From the NCBI RefSeq assembly GCF_034929435.1, contig NZ_JAYFUM010000001.1, forward strand, positions 1-64,000: 64,000 nt of DNA, in the 5' to 3' direction. Position numbers and translations under genes: made by a program. Shown in pieces: positions 45,318 to 54,872 of the stretch. The number at the start of each line of letters is the position of its first letter. Position 1 is the stretch's first letter. The notes beneath the pieces were generated by a model. The model made no database searches, was not told the origin of the DNA, and saw only the letters and a list, made by a program, of their open reading frames with translations. This stretch comes from Arcicella rigui (GTDB lineage Bacteria; Bacteroidota; Bacteroidia; Cytophagales; Spirosomataceae).

Positions 45318-47096
45318 ATGGTTTCTAAATTTATACCTAATCACAGTTTTACTGTATCGCAGAGATTTTTTGCTGAAAAGTTATTAGAGCTTGTCCATCG
45401 AAAAACCTTAGATTCTTATAGAGTTAGGCTTCATAACCCCAAATCCATTCTATCTGAGTTAGCGAAAGTGTTATCAGATTTTAAACGAAACAAAATTAAA
45501 AGTTTTGAAATCACAGTTGCACCTGTAATACTTGAAGCTATCAAAATAATCAATCAAGAAAGAGGTCTTTGCTTTGATGTAATCAGTAAACCTTTCTTAA
45601 TTAAAGCACTTAGTGAAGCTATTAGTACTAAGAAAATTGAAATTTTACTTCATAGTTTGAACTTACTCATAAATAGTAACCAAAATTATGCTGAAAAATT
45701 AATTGACTTGATTTATTCAGAAATAACTGAAATAGATACTCGTGAACTACCTATAAATGCACAAGATTTTAGCGGTCTAAACACACTTTGTGATTATTTT
45801 ATAAGTGAATTATTACAAATTGGGTTTGCTAAAAACTATTTGCATCAATTATTTTGGAAGCTGTTTAAAGAAAATGGCGAGCCTACCTTCGACATAGGTT
45901 TTAGGTTTATCAATAGCTTAACAAAGCGTGAAGAAGAATCTTACGATGTCATTTTTAGATTCACAACCGTCAGTGCTAATCCAAAACTTCCCCAGCTTGA
46001 TTTTATAGATAAATTTTTATTGAATAACGTAGAGAAGAATAAAATCAAAGAGTATTCTGCGGATTCAGGTAAATATTTTTTAAAAGACAGTCCAAATCGT
46101 TATTACTTGAAAATTACTTGCTCAGGACTTGATTATATCTCGGTGATAGGAAAAGCAAAAACGCAATTGAATACCATTCTGGATTACTCACACATTGGTT
46201 TTCCCGAATTGAGTATTCATATTTCTAATGAAATACTCGTTATAGGAACGTTAAGTCCAGAGAAATCAAAAATTCATCGTTTGGAATATAGACTTGATGG
46301 GAATTTTAAAAATAGTAAAACTGTTTATGATTCTTTTACTGAAAGATTACAATCAATTAATCAAAATCCATTTATAGCGAATGAAACAAAAAATAAACTT
46401 TATTCAGCTTTTAGAAATTTAAGATTGGGCTGGGATGCATCTGAAATGGAACAAAAATTTTTGCATTATTGGATTGGGATGGAGTATTTGTTCGCCAATG
46501 CTGATATTGGAGAAAATACGGTAAAAAGGATGAAGGATTATTTTGTGAAATGTGATGTTGTGTATTATACAAGAAGAAATTTCTATAATTTCCATCAAGA
46601 TATACAGCGTTTAGATTTATCGAATAGTCTTCCCAATTATGATGATGAAGGAAGATATATTTCGGATAAACATACATTTGATTATATTGAGCGAGAACAT
46701 TTGCGTTCAAAACCTCTTTTAGCTTTCAGAGCTAATCGTTATGGTGAAAAAATAAGTAAAGAAAGGAATCTCAAAGAGAGTATAGTTTCTCACAAAGAAA
46801 ATTTGGAGTATCACTTAGCAAGAATTTATAGAATTAGGAATGAAATAATTCATGAGGCTGCTATTCACATGGAAATATCTACTGTTACGAGTAACGTTAG
46901 ATATTATTTAGTGTTTATTCTTAATCTTTTTTTAGATTATTTTTCTCAAAATCCAATTGATATTGATGGGAGTGGTCAGATAACTATTGATGATTGCTTG
47001 TTGTACTACGAAATACAGTACAAATTGTTAGAAATGAATAGTTTTAAATTTACTAACTGTATGAATGTTAAAGGATTTACAGAGGTATTCATGTGA
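45318..47096 (+). CDS. HEPN-domain protein, ApeA-like (possible antiphage RNase)
   Basis: The product has 592 residues. The N-terminal two thirds is unrecognised: a helical region to about 180, then a beta-rich part to about 370. From about residue 370 (LRLGWDASEMEQKFLHYWIGMEYLF) it resembles the ApeA-like HEPN domain. It has the RNase signature Rx4H (R507-N-E-I-I-H512 in RIYRIRNEIIHEAA). The Trp/Glu-rich helix with the conserved E near 376-390 is also typical. After it, residues 548-559 read DIDGSGQITIDD, an exact EF-hand-type calcium loop pattern. ApeA proteins cause abortive infection in phage-attacked cells. The gene is solitary, flanked by terminator-like structures and low-GC intergenic DNA, as often for defence genes. 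Function is inferred. Confidence 0.75.
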   Translation: MVSKFIPNHSFTVSQRFFAEKLLELVHRKTLDSYRVRLHNPKSILSELAKVLSDFKRNKIKSFEITVAPVILEAIKIINQERGLCFDVISKPFLIKALSEAISTKKIEILLHSLNLLINSNQNYAEKLIDLIYSEITEIDTRELPINAQDFSGLNTLCDYFISELLQIGFAKNYLHQLFWKLFKENGEPTFDIGFRFINSLTKREEESYDVIFRFTTVSANPKLPQLDFIDKFLLNNVEKNKIKEYSADSGKYFLKDSPNRYYLKITCSGLDYISVIGKAKTQLNTILDYSHIGFPELSIHISNEILVIGTLSPEKSKIHRLEYRLDGNFKNSKTVYDSFTERLQSINQNPFIANETKNKLYSAFRNLRLGWDASEMEQKFLHYWIGMEYLFANADIGENTVKRMKDYFVKCDVVYYTRRNFYNFHQDIQRLDLSNSLPNYDDEGRYISDKHTFDYIEREHLRSKPLLAFRANRYGEKISKERNLKESIVSHKENLEYHLARIYRIRNEIIHEAAIHMEISTVTSNVRYYLVFILNLFLDYFSQNPIDIDGSGQITIDDCLLYYEIQYKLLEMNSFKFTNCMNVKGFTEVFM

Positions 47097-47118
47097 AAAT
47101 CTTAAATAGTAAAACAGA

Positions 47119-47988
47119 CTACCTCTTCAAAGCCGAAGGCGTATGCCCGTATTTTTCTTTAAAGGCTTTGATAAAGTGCGAAACACTTTCGTAGCCAATT
47201 TCCATACTGATTTCTGAAACGTTTTTATCAGTCTTTTCTATTTGTAAAAAAGCGTACTCCAAACGTTTATTTTTTATCCAATGGGCTGGCGTGGTGTTGA
47301 ATTCATGTTGAAAATCTCTTTTGAAAGCCGATAAACTGCGTCCTGAAAGTCGAGAAAGTTCTTCCAACGAAAGCGGTTTTAAGTAATAAGAATTCATCAA
47401 AAAGGCTAAATCAGGTTTTTCGCCTTTGTACAAACTAAACAGTATTGACTTGAATTGTTTTGAATAGTCGATTTCCAGAATATGCAAGAGTAATTCTTGC
47501 AATTTTAATCGTAAGAAATGATTCAAATATTGGGTTTCGTAATGGAAGTAGGGGAAAATAGATTCTGTAAATTTATCCAGACTTTCGGTAATTTCTAAGA
47601 CCAACAGCGGACTGGCATTATCCCACATACCTTGTTGGGTTTGGTTGCTTTGGTACTCTTCAAAAAGCTCTAAATGTTGGCTGACAAATTCTTTTAATAA
47701 TTTTTCATTGAAGAAAAAGACCAAACTTCGATAGCTTGAGTCGATGGTTTCTTGCATCAAATAATAGCCCCTCGGAATAAATACCACATTTCCTTTTCGC
47801 ACATGAATCGTCTGACTGGGAAGCGTAAAACGCTTTTCGCCTTCTAAAACAAAAATCATGGCGTGTTCTTCAAAAAATACTTCGTTCTTGAGCGGAGGGT
47901 CTTGGTTGCGGTAGGCAACGAAAGTCATGTCCTGAATTTTCAGGGATTGAAACTCTCCAGCGTGAATAAGGGAAGGGACTCTAATCAT
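47119..47988 (-). CDS. AraC-family transcriptional regulator
   Basis: The protein has 289 residues with an N-terminal cupin-like sensor part (VLEGEKRFTLPSQTIHVRKG ... VVFIPRG) and a C-terminal double helix-turn-helix (LEELSRLSGRSLSAFKRDFQ, and ISMEIGYESVSHFIKAFKEK followed by YGHTPSALKR). It is divergent from the TonB-type receptor gene at 48175 and is the obvious candidate to regulate it. The inducer is unknown. Confidence 0.9.
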   Translation of the reverse strand: MIRVPSLIHAGEFQSLKIQDMTFVAYRNQDPPLKNEVFFEEHAMIFVLEGEKRFTLPSQTIHVRKGNVVFIPRGYYLMQETIDSSYRSLVFFFNEKLLKEFVSQHLELFEEYQSNQTQQGMWDNASPLLVLEITESLDKFTESIFPYFHYETQYLNHFLRLKLQELLLHILEIDYSKQFKSILFSLYKGEKPDLAFLMNSYYLKPLSLEELSRLSGRSLSAFKRDFQHEFNTTPAHWIKNKRLEYAFLQIEKTDKNVSEISMEIGYESVSHFIKAFKEKYGHTPSALKR

Positions 47989-48174
47989 GGCAAAAATTTA
48001 TACATTTCTTTTCGTATTTCAATAGCGTTCACTGATAAAAATTGCGTCTTTTCTTGGGGTATAAATCAACGTTTTTTAGAAAGTTTAACTTTTATTAATA
48101 GTTTTTAACTTCTTGGATGCAACATTTTGTACAAAATTTACATCTTCTTTCCGAAATTTTAACAACTAAACGCT

Positions 48175-50601
48175 ATGTCCTTGAAAATTACTTTTTTCGC
48201 CTTTTTCCTATTTGCTTCAATTCAATCAATGGCTCAATCAACCGTTTCTGGAATTGTAATAGATGAAAAAAAACAAGCTGCTTCTTTTGCTAATGTGTTG
48301 ATTTTGAATCAGAAAGATTCAAGTATGGTAAAAGGTGTAGTGGCTGATGTGGACGGAAAATTCCAAGTGCCACAAATTGCTCATAATACTTACTTGTTGT
48401 CGGTTACAACGATTGGCTATCAAAAGTATTATCAAAAAATAGAAGTACGTGCTGATTTGAATCTTGGAAATATTCAATTATTGCCAGAATCAAAAACACT
48501 TGCAGAAGTAGAAGTAAGTGTAAAAAAACAATTAATAGAACGTTCGGGCGATAAGATGATTATGAACGTTGAAGCCAGTCCAATTACTTCGGGTTTGAAT
48601 GGCTTGGAACTCATGGAAAAAGTACCTGGCATTACGGTTGATAGAAATTCAGAGACTATCAAAGTAAAAGGAAAATCGGGTGTTTTGGTAATGATTGACG
48701 ACCGAAAAACGTATCTAAGCGATGAACAATTAGCCAATTTTTTGAAAACACTAAAAAGCGATGACATTGAAAAAATTGAAGTAATCACTAATCCTTCGGC
48801 TCGTTATGATGCTTCGGGAACTACGGCAATTATCAATATCAAAACGAAAAAAGGCAAAAATTTTGGCACAAACTACATCGTGGATATGGGTGTAGGATAT
48901 AGCAATTATAAAGAATACGGCAGTTTCCCGAAAAATAATCAGGGAATTACGATGAATGCCAAAAAAGGAAAATATACCCTTTATGCCAATATTAGCAGAA
49001 ATTACATGACTTGGTTCAATGCTTTTAATGAAACGCAGGAATTGTACGAAGGCAGTAATTTGGTGGAAACTCGTAAAAATATTGGTAAAGCAACAGGTAA
49101 TGGAGATTCTTGGTCGTCTAAAGTGGCATTCGACTATGATTTCACTAAAAACACCAGTGTAGGTTTTACAGTACAAGGAGCTTTGTCGGATAATCTTTTT
49201 AAAAGAACCATCAACCAAAATAACCAACAGCTTGGGTCAATTCAAGCCATTGAAATGTTGCGTAACCGAAATACCAATAATAAAAACTACCTCATCAATA
49301 CTCACTGGAAACAAACTTTTGATACTTCGGGAACGGTACTCAATGTTGATTTTGATGTGATTCTGAATAAGTCGAATTATGATGACAGATTTACAACAAC
49401 AACGTTTTTGGAAAACAATAATAGCGTAGTGGAAAATCAGATAATTTCGCCAAATAATTTCACTACTTATGCTTTGAAAGCTGATTTTGTAAAGAATTTT
49501 ACCAAAAAAGTAAAATTAGAAACGGGCTTCAAGAGTAGTTTTTCAACGAATGCCAAAGACTTCAATGATAATTTTATGAACGATGACGGCGTATTGGTGA
49601 ATTCATACTTCAATTTCAAAGAAAATATCAATGCGGCGTACTTTATGCTCAATTCCGAGTTGAGCAAAACGCTGAATTTACAAATTGGTTTAAGAGGTGA
49701 ACAAACCAATACTTCGGGTAAAAATAGAGGAGGCGAAGAACTTTCGTCACAGCATTATTTCAATTTATTCCCAACACTTTCTTTGAATAAAAAAGTAACC
49801 AAAGATTATGCTGTTTCGTTGGGTTTTTCTCGTAGAATCAATCGTCCCAACAGCGATAATTTCAATGTTTTCAACCGATTCTTTTCTCCACAACAATACG
49901 TAAAAGGAAATCCGTTCTTGTTACCTTCTTTACAAAACAGTGTTTCGATGACGCACACTATTAAAGATGCCTTTAGTTTTACTTTAGATTATGTCAATGT
50001 AAATCAGTTTTTTGCCGAAGTGTATAGTGTAGATTCTACTTATGTTCCGGGTCGTCGCTTGATTCAAGAATCCATAGAAAATGTAAATGGTAAAGTATCA
50101 TGGTGGAGTTTCAGTACTTCATTGCCGTTCAATCTTACAAAATGGTGGAATGTAAATGTAAATATTTGGAGCGGTATCAATATGTATAATTATAGCCGAG
50201 AAAAAGCTGTGGTTGATGTAAACCAATTTTATAGCGGATTGTACTTGCAACAAACTTTTACTTTGAACAAAACGCTTTCAGCCGAAATTTCGGGTTATGT
50301 CAATTCGGGTGAAACTTGGGGTTTTGAAACCAGCAAAGCACAAGGTGCTTTTGACTTGGGAATCAAGAAATTCCTTTGGGACAAAAAAGGTACTTTGAAA
50401 ATTTCAATCCAAGATCCTGCCGATTTAAACCGTTTCAGAAACGTAGCTCGTACCAACGAATTGATTTCTACGGGAGAGTATCGTTGGGACAACCGCCGAC
50501 TAAGAATCAATTTTACTTATAATTTTGGTAATACCAACGTAAAAGTAAACCAAAGACCAAGCAGTATAGATGGTGGAGGTGATGGAAAAGGCAAAGGTTG
50601 A
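48175..50601 (+). CDS. TonB-dependent receptor-like outer-membrane protein
   Basis: The protein has 808 residues: signal peptide (to about 21), carboxypeptidase-regulatory-like domain (STVSGIVIDEKKQAASFANV), plug domain (LMEKVPGITVDRNSETIKVK, IEVITNPSARYDASGTTAII) and a beta-barrel of the OMP_b-brl_3 type ending in LRINFTYNFG. The last residues are a Gly/Lys-rich tail (GGGDGKGKG) after the expected terminal strand, which is unusual. It is divergent from an AraC regulator and ends before a terminator. The substrate is unknown. Confidence 0.88.
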   Translation: MSLKITFFAFFLFASIQSMAQSTVSGIVIDEKKQAASFANVLILNQKDSSMVKGVVADVDGKFQVPQIAHNTYLLSVTTIGYQKYYQKIEVRADLNLGNIQLLPESKTLAEVEVSVKKQLIERSGDKMIMNVEASPITSGLNGLELMEKVPGITVDRNSETIKVKGKSGVLVMIDDRKTYLSDEQLANFLKTLKSDDIEKIEVITNPSARYDASGTTAIINIKTKKGKNFGTNYIVDMGVGYSNYKEYGSFPKNNQGITMNAKKGKYTLYANISRNYMTWFNAFNETQELYEGSNLVETRKNIGKATGNGDSWSSKVAFDYDFTKNTSVGFTVQGALSDNLFKRTINQNNQQLGSIQAIEMLRNRNTNNKNYLINTHWKQTFDTSGTVLNVDFDVILNKSNYDDRFTTTTFLENNNSVVENQIISPNNFTTYALKADFVKNFTKKVKLETGFKSSFSTNAKDFNDNFMNDDGVLVNSYFNFKENINAAYFMLNSELSKTLNLQIGLRGEQTNTSGKNRGGEELSSQHYFNLFPTLSLNKKVTKDYAVSLGFSRRINRPNSDNFNVFNRFFSPQQYVKGNPFLLPSLQNSVSMTHTIKDAFSFTLDYVNVNQFFAEVYSVDSTYVPGRRLIQESIENVNGKVSWWSFSTSLPFNLTKWWNVNVNIWSGINMYNYSREKAVVDVNQFYSGLYLQQTFTLNKTLSAEISGYVNSGETWGFETSKAQGAFDLGIKKFLWDKKGTLKISIQDPADLNRFRNVARTNELISTGEYRWDNRRLRINFTYNFGNTNVKVNQRPSSIDGGGDGKGKG

Positions 50602-50656
50602 TAGAAATATTTTAGCTTAATTTTTGCGTTCCAAATCTATATCGTCTAACTTCAAC

Positions 50657-50706
50657 ATTCACAGGGAAATTACTGATTTACAGTTTTTTCTCTGTGAATT
50701 TTTTTA
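50657..50706 (+). terminator. Terminator of the TonB-type receptor gene
   Basis: A 13-bp stem (50657-50669 with 50687-50699, one G-T pair) ends in a T-run to 50706. It overlaps the upstream in-frame ATG (50694) of the next gene, which argues for that gene starting at 50718. Confidence 0.75.
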
Positions 50707-50717
50707 TTCCCAAAAAC

Positions 50718-51524
50718 ATGGAAACGCTCAAAATCTCAATCCAAAAGCATATTGCTCATCTCATCATCAATCGTCCTGATAAAGCCAATGCCCTGAACCA
50801 AACCGCTTGGGATGAAATCTTACAAGTCTTTACTGAACTCGACGAAAATCCAGATGTAAGAGTAATCGTACTGGAAGGTGGCGACAGCAAGCATTTTTGT
50901 GCGGGCATAGATTTAAGTTTGCTGATGTCTGTTACACAAGCCAAAACGCCTTGCGACGCTCGCAGAAGAGAAAAAATTAGAAAAGATATTTTGCGTTTAC
51001 AAGCTCCCATCAATGCTATCGAAAATTGTTCAAAACCAGTATTGGCGGCTATTCATGGCGGTTGTATTGGTGGCGGCGTAGATTTAGTTTGTGCTTGCGA
51101 TATGCGTTATTGTACGGATGATACTTTTTTCACCATCAAAGAAATTGATATGGGCATGGTGGCAGATTTGGGTACTTTACAAAGATTACCCAAACTGATT
51201 GGCGAAGGATTCGTGCGAGAAATGGCTTATACTGGTAGAAATGTAGGAGGGAAGGAAGCCGAAAAAATCGGGATGGTGAATCGTACTTTTGTGGATAAAG
51301 CAACGATGTTGACCGAAGTAATGACTTTGGCGGAAACAATTGCTCAGAAATCGCCTGTGGCAATTCGGGGTACAAAGCATATTTTACAACATAGCCGTGA
51401 ACACTCAGTTGCCGACGGACTCAATTATATGGCAACTTGGAATGCAGGAATGTTACTTTCGGCAGATTTGCAAGAAGCTTTTGAAGCGAAAATGACCAAA
51501 AGAGAACCGAAATTTGAAAACTGA
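50718..51524 (+). CDS. Enoyl-CoA hydratase/isomerase family protein (dienoyl-CoA isomerase-like)
   Basis: A crotonase-family enzyme of 268 residues from the ATG at 50718 (METLKISIQKH). Oxyanion-hole segments are HFCAGIDLSLL and AAIHGGCIGGGVDLVCACD. The stretch EIDMGMVADLGTLQRLPKLIG is very close to that of delta3,5-delta2,4-dienoyl-CoA isomerase (ECH1), including the acidic catalytic residues. It would act in the oxidation of unsaturated fatty acids with odd-position double bonds. It is alone, with recN 73 bp downstream. Confidence 0.87.
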   Translation: METLKISIQKHIAHLIINRPDKANALNQTAWDEILQVFTELDENPDVRVIVLEGGDSKHFCAGIDLSLLMSVTQAKTPCDARRREKIRKDILRLQAPINAIENCSKPVLAAIHGGCIGGGVDLVCACDMRYCTDDTFFTIKEIDMGMVADLGTLQRLPKLIGEGFVREMAYTGRNVGGKEAEKIGMVNRTFVDKATMLTEVMTLAETIAQKSPVAIRGTKHILQHSREHSVADGLNYMATWNAGMLLSADLQEAFEAKMTKREPKFEN

Positions 51525-51597
51525 ATTGTAAAGGAACTCCTCCGTCCTTAGTATATTTGCGAAGAAATGACAGACAAGGCTTTGATGCCAACAACTT

Positions 51598-53262
51598 ATG
51601 CTAACGAAGTTACAAATAAAAAACTACGCTTTAATCGAGCATCTCGTGTTATTGCCTGATGCTGCCTTGAACATTGTTACAGGCGAAACTGGTGCGGGAA
51701 AGTCTATTATGTTGGGTGCTTTAGGATTGTTATTGGGCAATCGTGCCGATACTCGTACACTTTTCAACCCAAATGAAAAGTGTGTTATTGAGGGCGAATT
51801 TGACGTTTCGGGCTATATCATCAAAAATATTTTTGAAGAAGAGGAATTGGATTATGACGAGCATTGCGTTATCCGTCGTGAGATTTCTCCGCAAGGCAAA
51901 ACACGTGCATTTGTTAATGATACGCCCGTAAATTTAGAAACACTTCGCAGAGTATCGTCGCAGTTGATGGATGTACATTCACAACACGATAATTTGTTGT
52001 TGGGGGCAAATGATTATCAGTTAGAAATCGTTGATACTTTCGCTCAAAACCACGAATTATTAGATACTTATAAAAAAGATTTTCAGGCTTTTCATAAAGC
52101 CCAAAAAATATATGAACAGCTTCGCCACGAAGCCAAAGAAAGTAAAAAGGAGTTTGACTATAATTCCTTTTTGTTGGATGAACTACAGAAAGTAAAACTA
52201 AAAGCCGGCGAATTAGAAGTATTAGAGCAAGAGCTAAACAAATTAGAAAATGCCGAAGAAGTAAAATCTAAATTGTTGCTTTCTGCCGAATATTTGAATG
52301 CTACCGAACAGTCTATCATTCCTTTGCTTACTTCTACTTTAGCCAATTTGAATGGTATCAGTACTTTTGGTGAACAGTATTTGCAGTTGAAAGAACGCCT
52401 ACAAAGTTGTTTGATTGAACTCAAAGACATTGCCGTTGAAGTAGAAAGTGAAGCCGAGGAAGTAGAATTGGACGATGAAAAAATCACCAGTATTCAGCAG
52501 CGATTAGATTCTTTGTATAATCTTCTTCAAAAACATCAAGTAAAAACGGATGTTGAATTATTGGTCATTCAGAAAGATTTAGAACAAAAAGTAAATAAAG
52601 TACTCAATATCGACGAAGCCCTGGAAACGGCTAAAGCCGAAGTAGAAAAAACGGAAAAAAGAGTACTGAAAAGTGCAGAAGTATTGTCGAAGTCAAGACT
52701 TACGGCTTTACCAATTATCGAAAAACAGATTTCAGATTTGTTAAAAGATTTAGGAATGCCGAACGCTCTTTTGAAAATTGAAGACGAAATTATCAAACCT
52801 TCGCCAATGGGTACGAATGTGATAAATTTATTGTTTTCGGCCAACAAAGGGATGAAGCCACAACCCATCAAAAATGTGGCTTCTGGCGGTGAATTTAGTC
52901 GTTTGATGTTGGCGATAAAGTATATTTTAGCCAATAAAAGAGCTTTACCAACCATTATTTTCGACGAAATTGATACAGGGATTTCTGGTGAAGTATCTAT
53001 AAAAGTAGGAAATATGATGCGTGAAATGAGCCGAAATCACCAATTGATAGCCATTACGCACTTGCATCAGATTGCGGCACAAGGTTCGGCACATTATTTT
53101 GTGTATAAAGATAATTCTTCGGATAGAACTGTTTCGAGAATCAGGAAGTTAAGTAGTGAAGAGCGAATTATGGAAATAGCCCAAATGATTGGTGGCGAAA
53201 ATCCTTCAAAAGCCATTGTGGAAAATGCTCGTGAGATGTTGGAAAAACATCTTATCAATTAA
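51598..53262 (+). CDS. recN: DNA repair protein RecN
   Basis: RecN is an SMC-like ATPase that binds DNA ends in double-strand break repair. The 554-residue protein has the Walker A motif GETGAGKS (29-36), a central coiled coil (about 160-370, Glu/Lys/Leu-rich), the ABC signature GGEFSRLMLAIKYIL and the Walker B IIFDEIDTGISGE. Length and order are normal. Confidence 0.95.
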   Translation: MLTKLQIKNYALIEHLVLLPDAALNIVTGETGAGKSIMLGALGLLLGNRADTRTLFNPNEKCVIEGEFDVSGYIIKNIFEEEELDYDEHCVIRREISPQGKTRAFVNDTPVNLETLRRVSSQLMDVHSQHDNLLLGANDYQLEIVDTFAQNHELLDTYKKDFQAFHKAQKIYEQLRHEAKESKKEFDYNSFLLDELQKVKLKAGELEVLEQELNKLENAEEVKSKLLLSAEYLNATEQSIIPLLTSTLANLNGISTFGEQYLQLKERLQSCLIELKDIAVEVESEAEEVELDDEKITSIQQRLDSLYNLLQKHQVKTDVELLVIQKDLEQKVNKVLNIDEALETAKAEVEKTEKRVLKSAEVLSKSRLTALPIIEKQISDLLKDLGMPNALLKIEDEIIKPSPMGTNVINLLFSANKGMKPQPIKNVASGGEFSRLMLAIKYILANKRALPTIIFDEIDTGISGEVSIKVGNMMREMSRNHQLIAITHLHQIAAQGSAHYFVYKDNSSDRTVSRIRKLSSEERIMEIAQMIGGENPSKAIVENAREMLEKHLIN

Positions 53263-53302
53263 TATTTCATCATCATTTAATCATCCGTAAAAAACCAACA
53301 AT

Positions 53303-53695
53303 ATGAGAAAAATCCTACTCCCTGTTTTGATGTTGTCAATTACTTTTGCTTGTTCAAAATCTGAAGACAAACAAAAGAAAATGATTGAAGAAGTAATGGC
53401 AGTTCACGATGAAGTAATGCCTAAAATGGATGAAATTATGACTTTGAAAGGTCAGTTAGATTCTGTTGCCAAGGTATCGCCCGATTCTGTAAAAGCCAAA
53501 GATTTGTACGTAGCTTTAGATTCAGCAGATGTAAAAATGTCAGATTGGATGTCGGGTTATAACCCAGATGCCGTAAAAGGGAAGTCGGAGGAGGAAGTAT
53601 TGAAGTATTACGAAGAAGAAAAAAACAAGATTGTTAAAGTAAAAGAATTAACCAATACAAGTATTGAAGAGGCAAAAGCATTTTTGAAAAAATAA
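53303..53695 (+). CDS. Small lipoprotein, helical, unknown function
   Basis: The 130-residue protein has a lipoprotein signal (MRKILLPVLMLSITFACSKS, Cys17) and a helical, Met/Lys/Glu-rich mature part (MIEEVMAVHDEVMPKMDEIM). Similar Bacteroidota lipoproteins are sometimes named viral A-type inclusion-like. It lies between recN and a Sco-cytochrome c pair and may share their operon (27-bp gap), so a periplasmic copper- or redox-related role is possible. Confidence 0.72.
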   Translation: MRKILLPVLMLSITFACSKSEDKQKKMIEEVMAVHDEVMPKMDEIMTLKGQLDSVAKVSPDSVKAKDLYVALDSADVKMSDWMSGYNPDAVKGKSEEEVLKYYEEEKNKIVKVKELTNTSIEEAKAFLKK

Positions 53696-53722
53696 CCTTT
53701 TTGTATTTGTACAATCAACATT

Positions 53723-54376
53723 ATGAAGAGAAGTATTGTACAGTATTTGTCATCAGTAGTTTTGTCGGCAACTTTGTTGGCTTGTGCTGAGTCGCCTAAA
53801 ACCTTGCCTTATCTGGGGAACAAAGAAGCCGTTGAGAAAACGGTTGATGGAAAAGTTGTGGTCGATACGATTTATCATACCATTCCTGATTTTGAATTTA
53901 TCAATCAGGATTCTGTAAAAATCACGCAAGAATTTGTAAAAGGTAAAATCTATATTGCTGATTTCTTTTTTACTACTTGCCCAACTATTTGCCCTAAAAT
54001 GAAAACGCAAATGTTGAGGATTTATGAAAAGTACAAGGATAATCCAAACGTAATTTTACTTTCTCATTCAATCGACCCACGCCACGATACGCCAGCGGTG
54101 TTGAAGGAATTTAAAAGTAATTTGGGTATCAAGGGGAATTCTTGGCAAATGGTGACGGGCGAGAAGGCTAAAATTTTTGAAATCGGACAAAAAAGTTATA
54201 TGGTTTCTGCCGCCGACGACCCTACACAACCGGGCGGAGTAGTGCATAGTGGGGCATTTATTTTGGTAGATAAAGACCGTCACATTCGTGGAATTTATGA
54301 TGGAACTGTGCCTGCGAAAGTAGATAATTTGATGGATGATTTAGAAATCCTACTAAAAGAAACAAAAACAAAATGA
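53723..54376 (+). CDS. SCO1/SenC family lipoprotein
   Basis: The second Sco protein of the window, 217 residues, begins with a lipoprotein signal (Cys21 in LLACAES) instead of the membrane helix of the first. Copper ligands are C86-PTI-C90 and the His in GGVVHSGAFILVD. Its stop overlaps the start of the next gene by 4 bp (ATGA), so it is translationally coupled to a cytochrome c. It may serve copper delivery or disulfide reduction for another enzyme. Confidence 0.9.
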   Translation: MKRSIVQYLSSVVLSATLLACAESPKTLPYLGNKEAVEKTVDGKVVVDTIYHTIPDFEFINQDSVKITQEFVKGKIYIADFFFTTCPTICPKMKTQMLRIYEKYKDNPNVILLSHSIDPRHDTPAVLKEFKSNLGIKGNSWQMVTGEKAKIFEIGQKSYMVSAADDPTQPGGVVHSGAFILVDKDRHIRGIYDGTVPAKVDNLMDDLEILLKETKTK

Positions 54377-54837
54377 ATAAGGGAGAAGCGTTGAGAAGTT
54401 CAAGTGTAAAAGTAAGCTTAGGAATGTTATTGTGTTTTGCAGTAGCAACATTGTTTACTTCATGCGACAGCCAGCAGGAGCTTAAAAGAAAGCAATATTA
54501 TATCGACGGACAAGCACTTTACAAAACCCATTGTGCCAACTGTCATCAAGATAAAGGCGAAGGTTTAGCAGGACTTTATCCACCAATTGCTGGTTCTGAT
54601 TTTTTAAAGAATAATAAAGCATTAATACTTTGCTCGATGCGTAACGGACTGACGGACACCATTACGGTAAACGGGAAAGTATATCATCAGCCAATGCCTG
54701 CCAACTCGCAATTACAGGCACTTGATGTAGCCGAAATCGCTACTTTTATTTATACTGAATGGGCAGGAGATACAGCCATTACAGATGTAAAAGATGTACA
54801 AAAAATATTAGCAACTTGTAAAAACAAAGTGGAATAA
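54373..54837 (+). CDS. Cytochrome c lipoprotein
   Basis: The 154-residue protein has a lipoprotein signal (Cys31 in LFTSCDS) and one heme motif C54-AN-C57-H58, followed by YPPIAGSDFL. The likely distal Met is in YHQPMPANSQL. It overlaps the sco gene upstream. As a small periplasmic monoheme cytochrome it may carry electrons between ACIII and an oxidase or be a partner of the Sco protein. Confidence 0.9.
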   Translation: MNKGEALRSSSVKVSLGMLLCFAVATLFTSCDSQQELKRKQYYIDGQALYKTHCANCHQDKGEGLAGLYPPIAGSDFLKNNKALILCSMRNGLTDTITVNGKVYHQPMPANSQLQALDVAEIATFIYTEWAGDTAITDVKDVQKILATCKNKVE

Positions 54838-54839
54838 TA

Positions 54840-54871
54840 AAAAAGGCGATGTGATGAACATCGCCTTTTTT
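54840..54871. terminator. Bidirectional terminator between cytochrome c and lptC genes
   Basis: GGCGATGT (54845-54852) pairs with ACATCGCC (54858-54865) with a GATGA loop, flanked by A and T runs. It lies between two converging genes. Confidence 0.9.
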
Positions 54872-54872
54872 A

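Noticed and set aside
50694..50717. Earlier start for the dienoyl-CoA isomerase-like gene
   Set aside because: The codons overlap the T-run of the preceding terminator. The ATG at 50718 gives the usual crotonase N-terminus.
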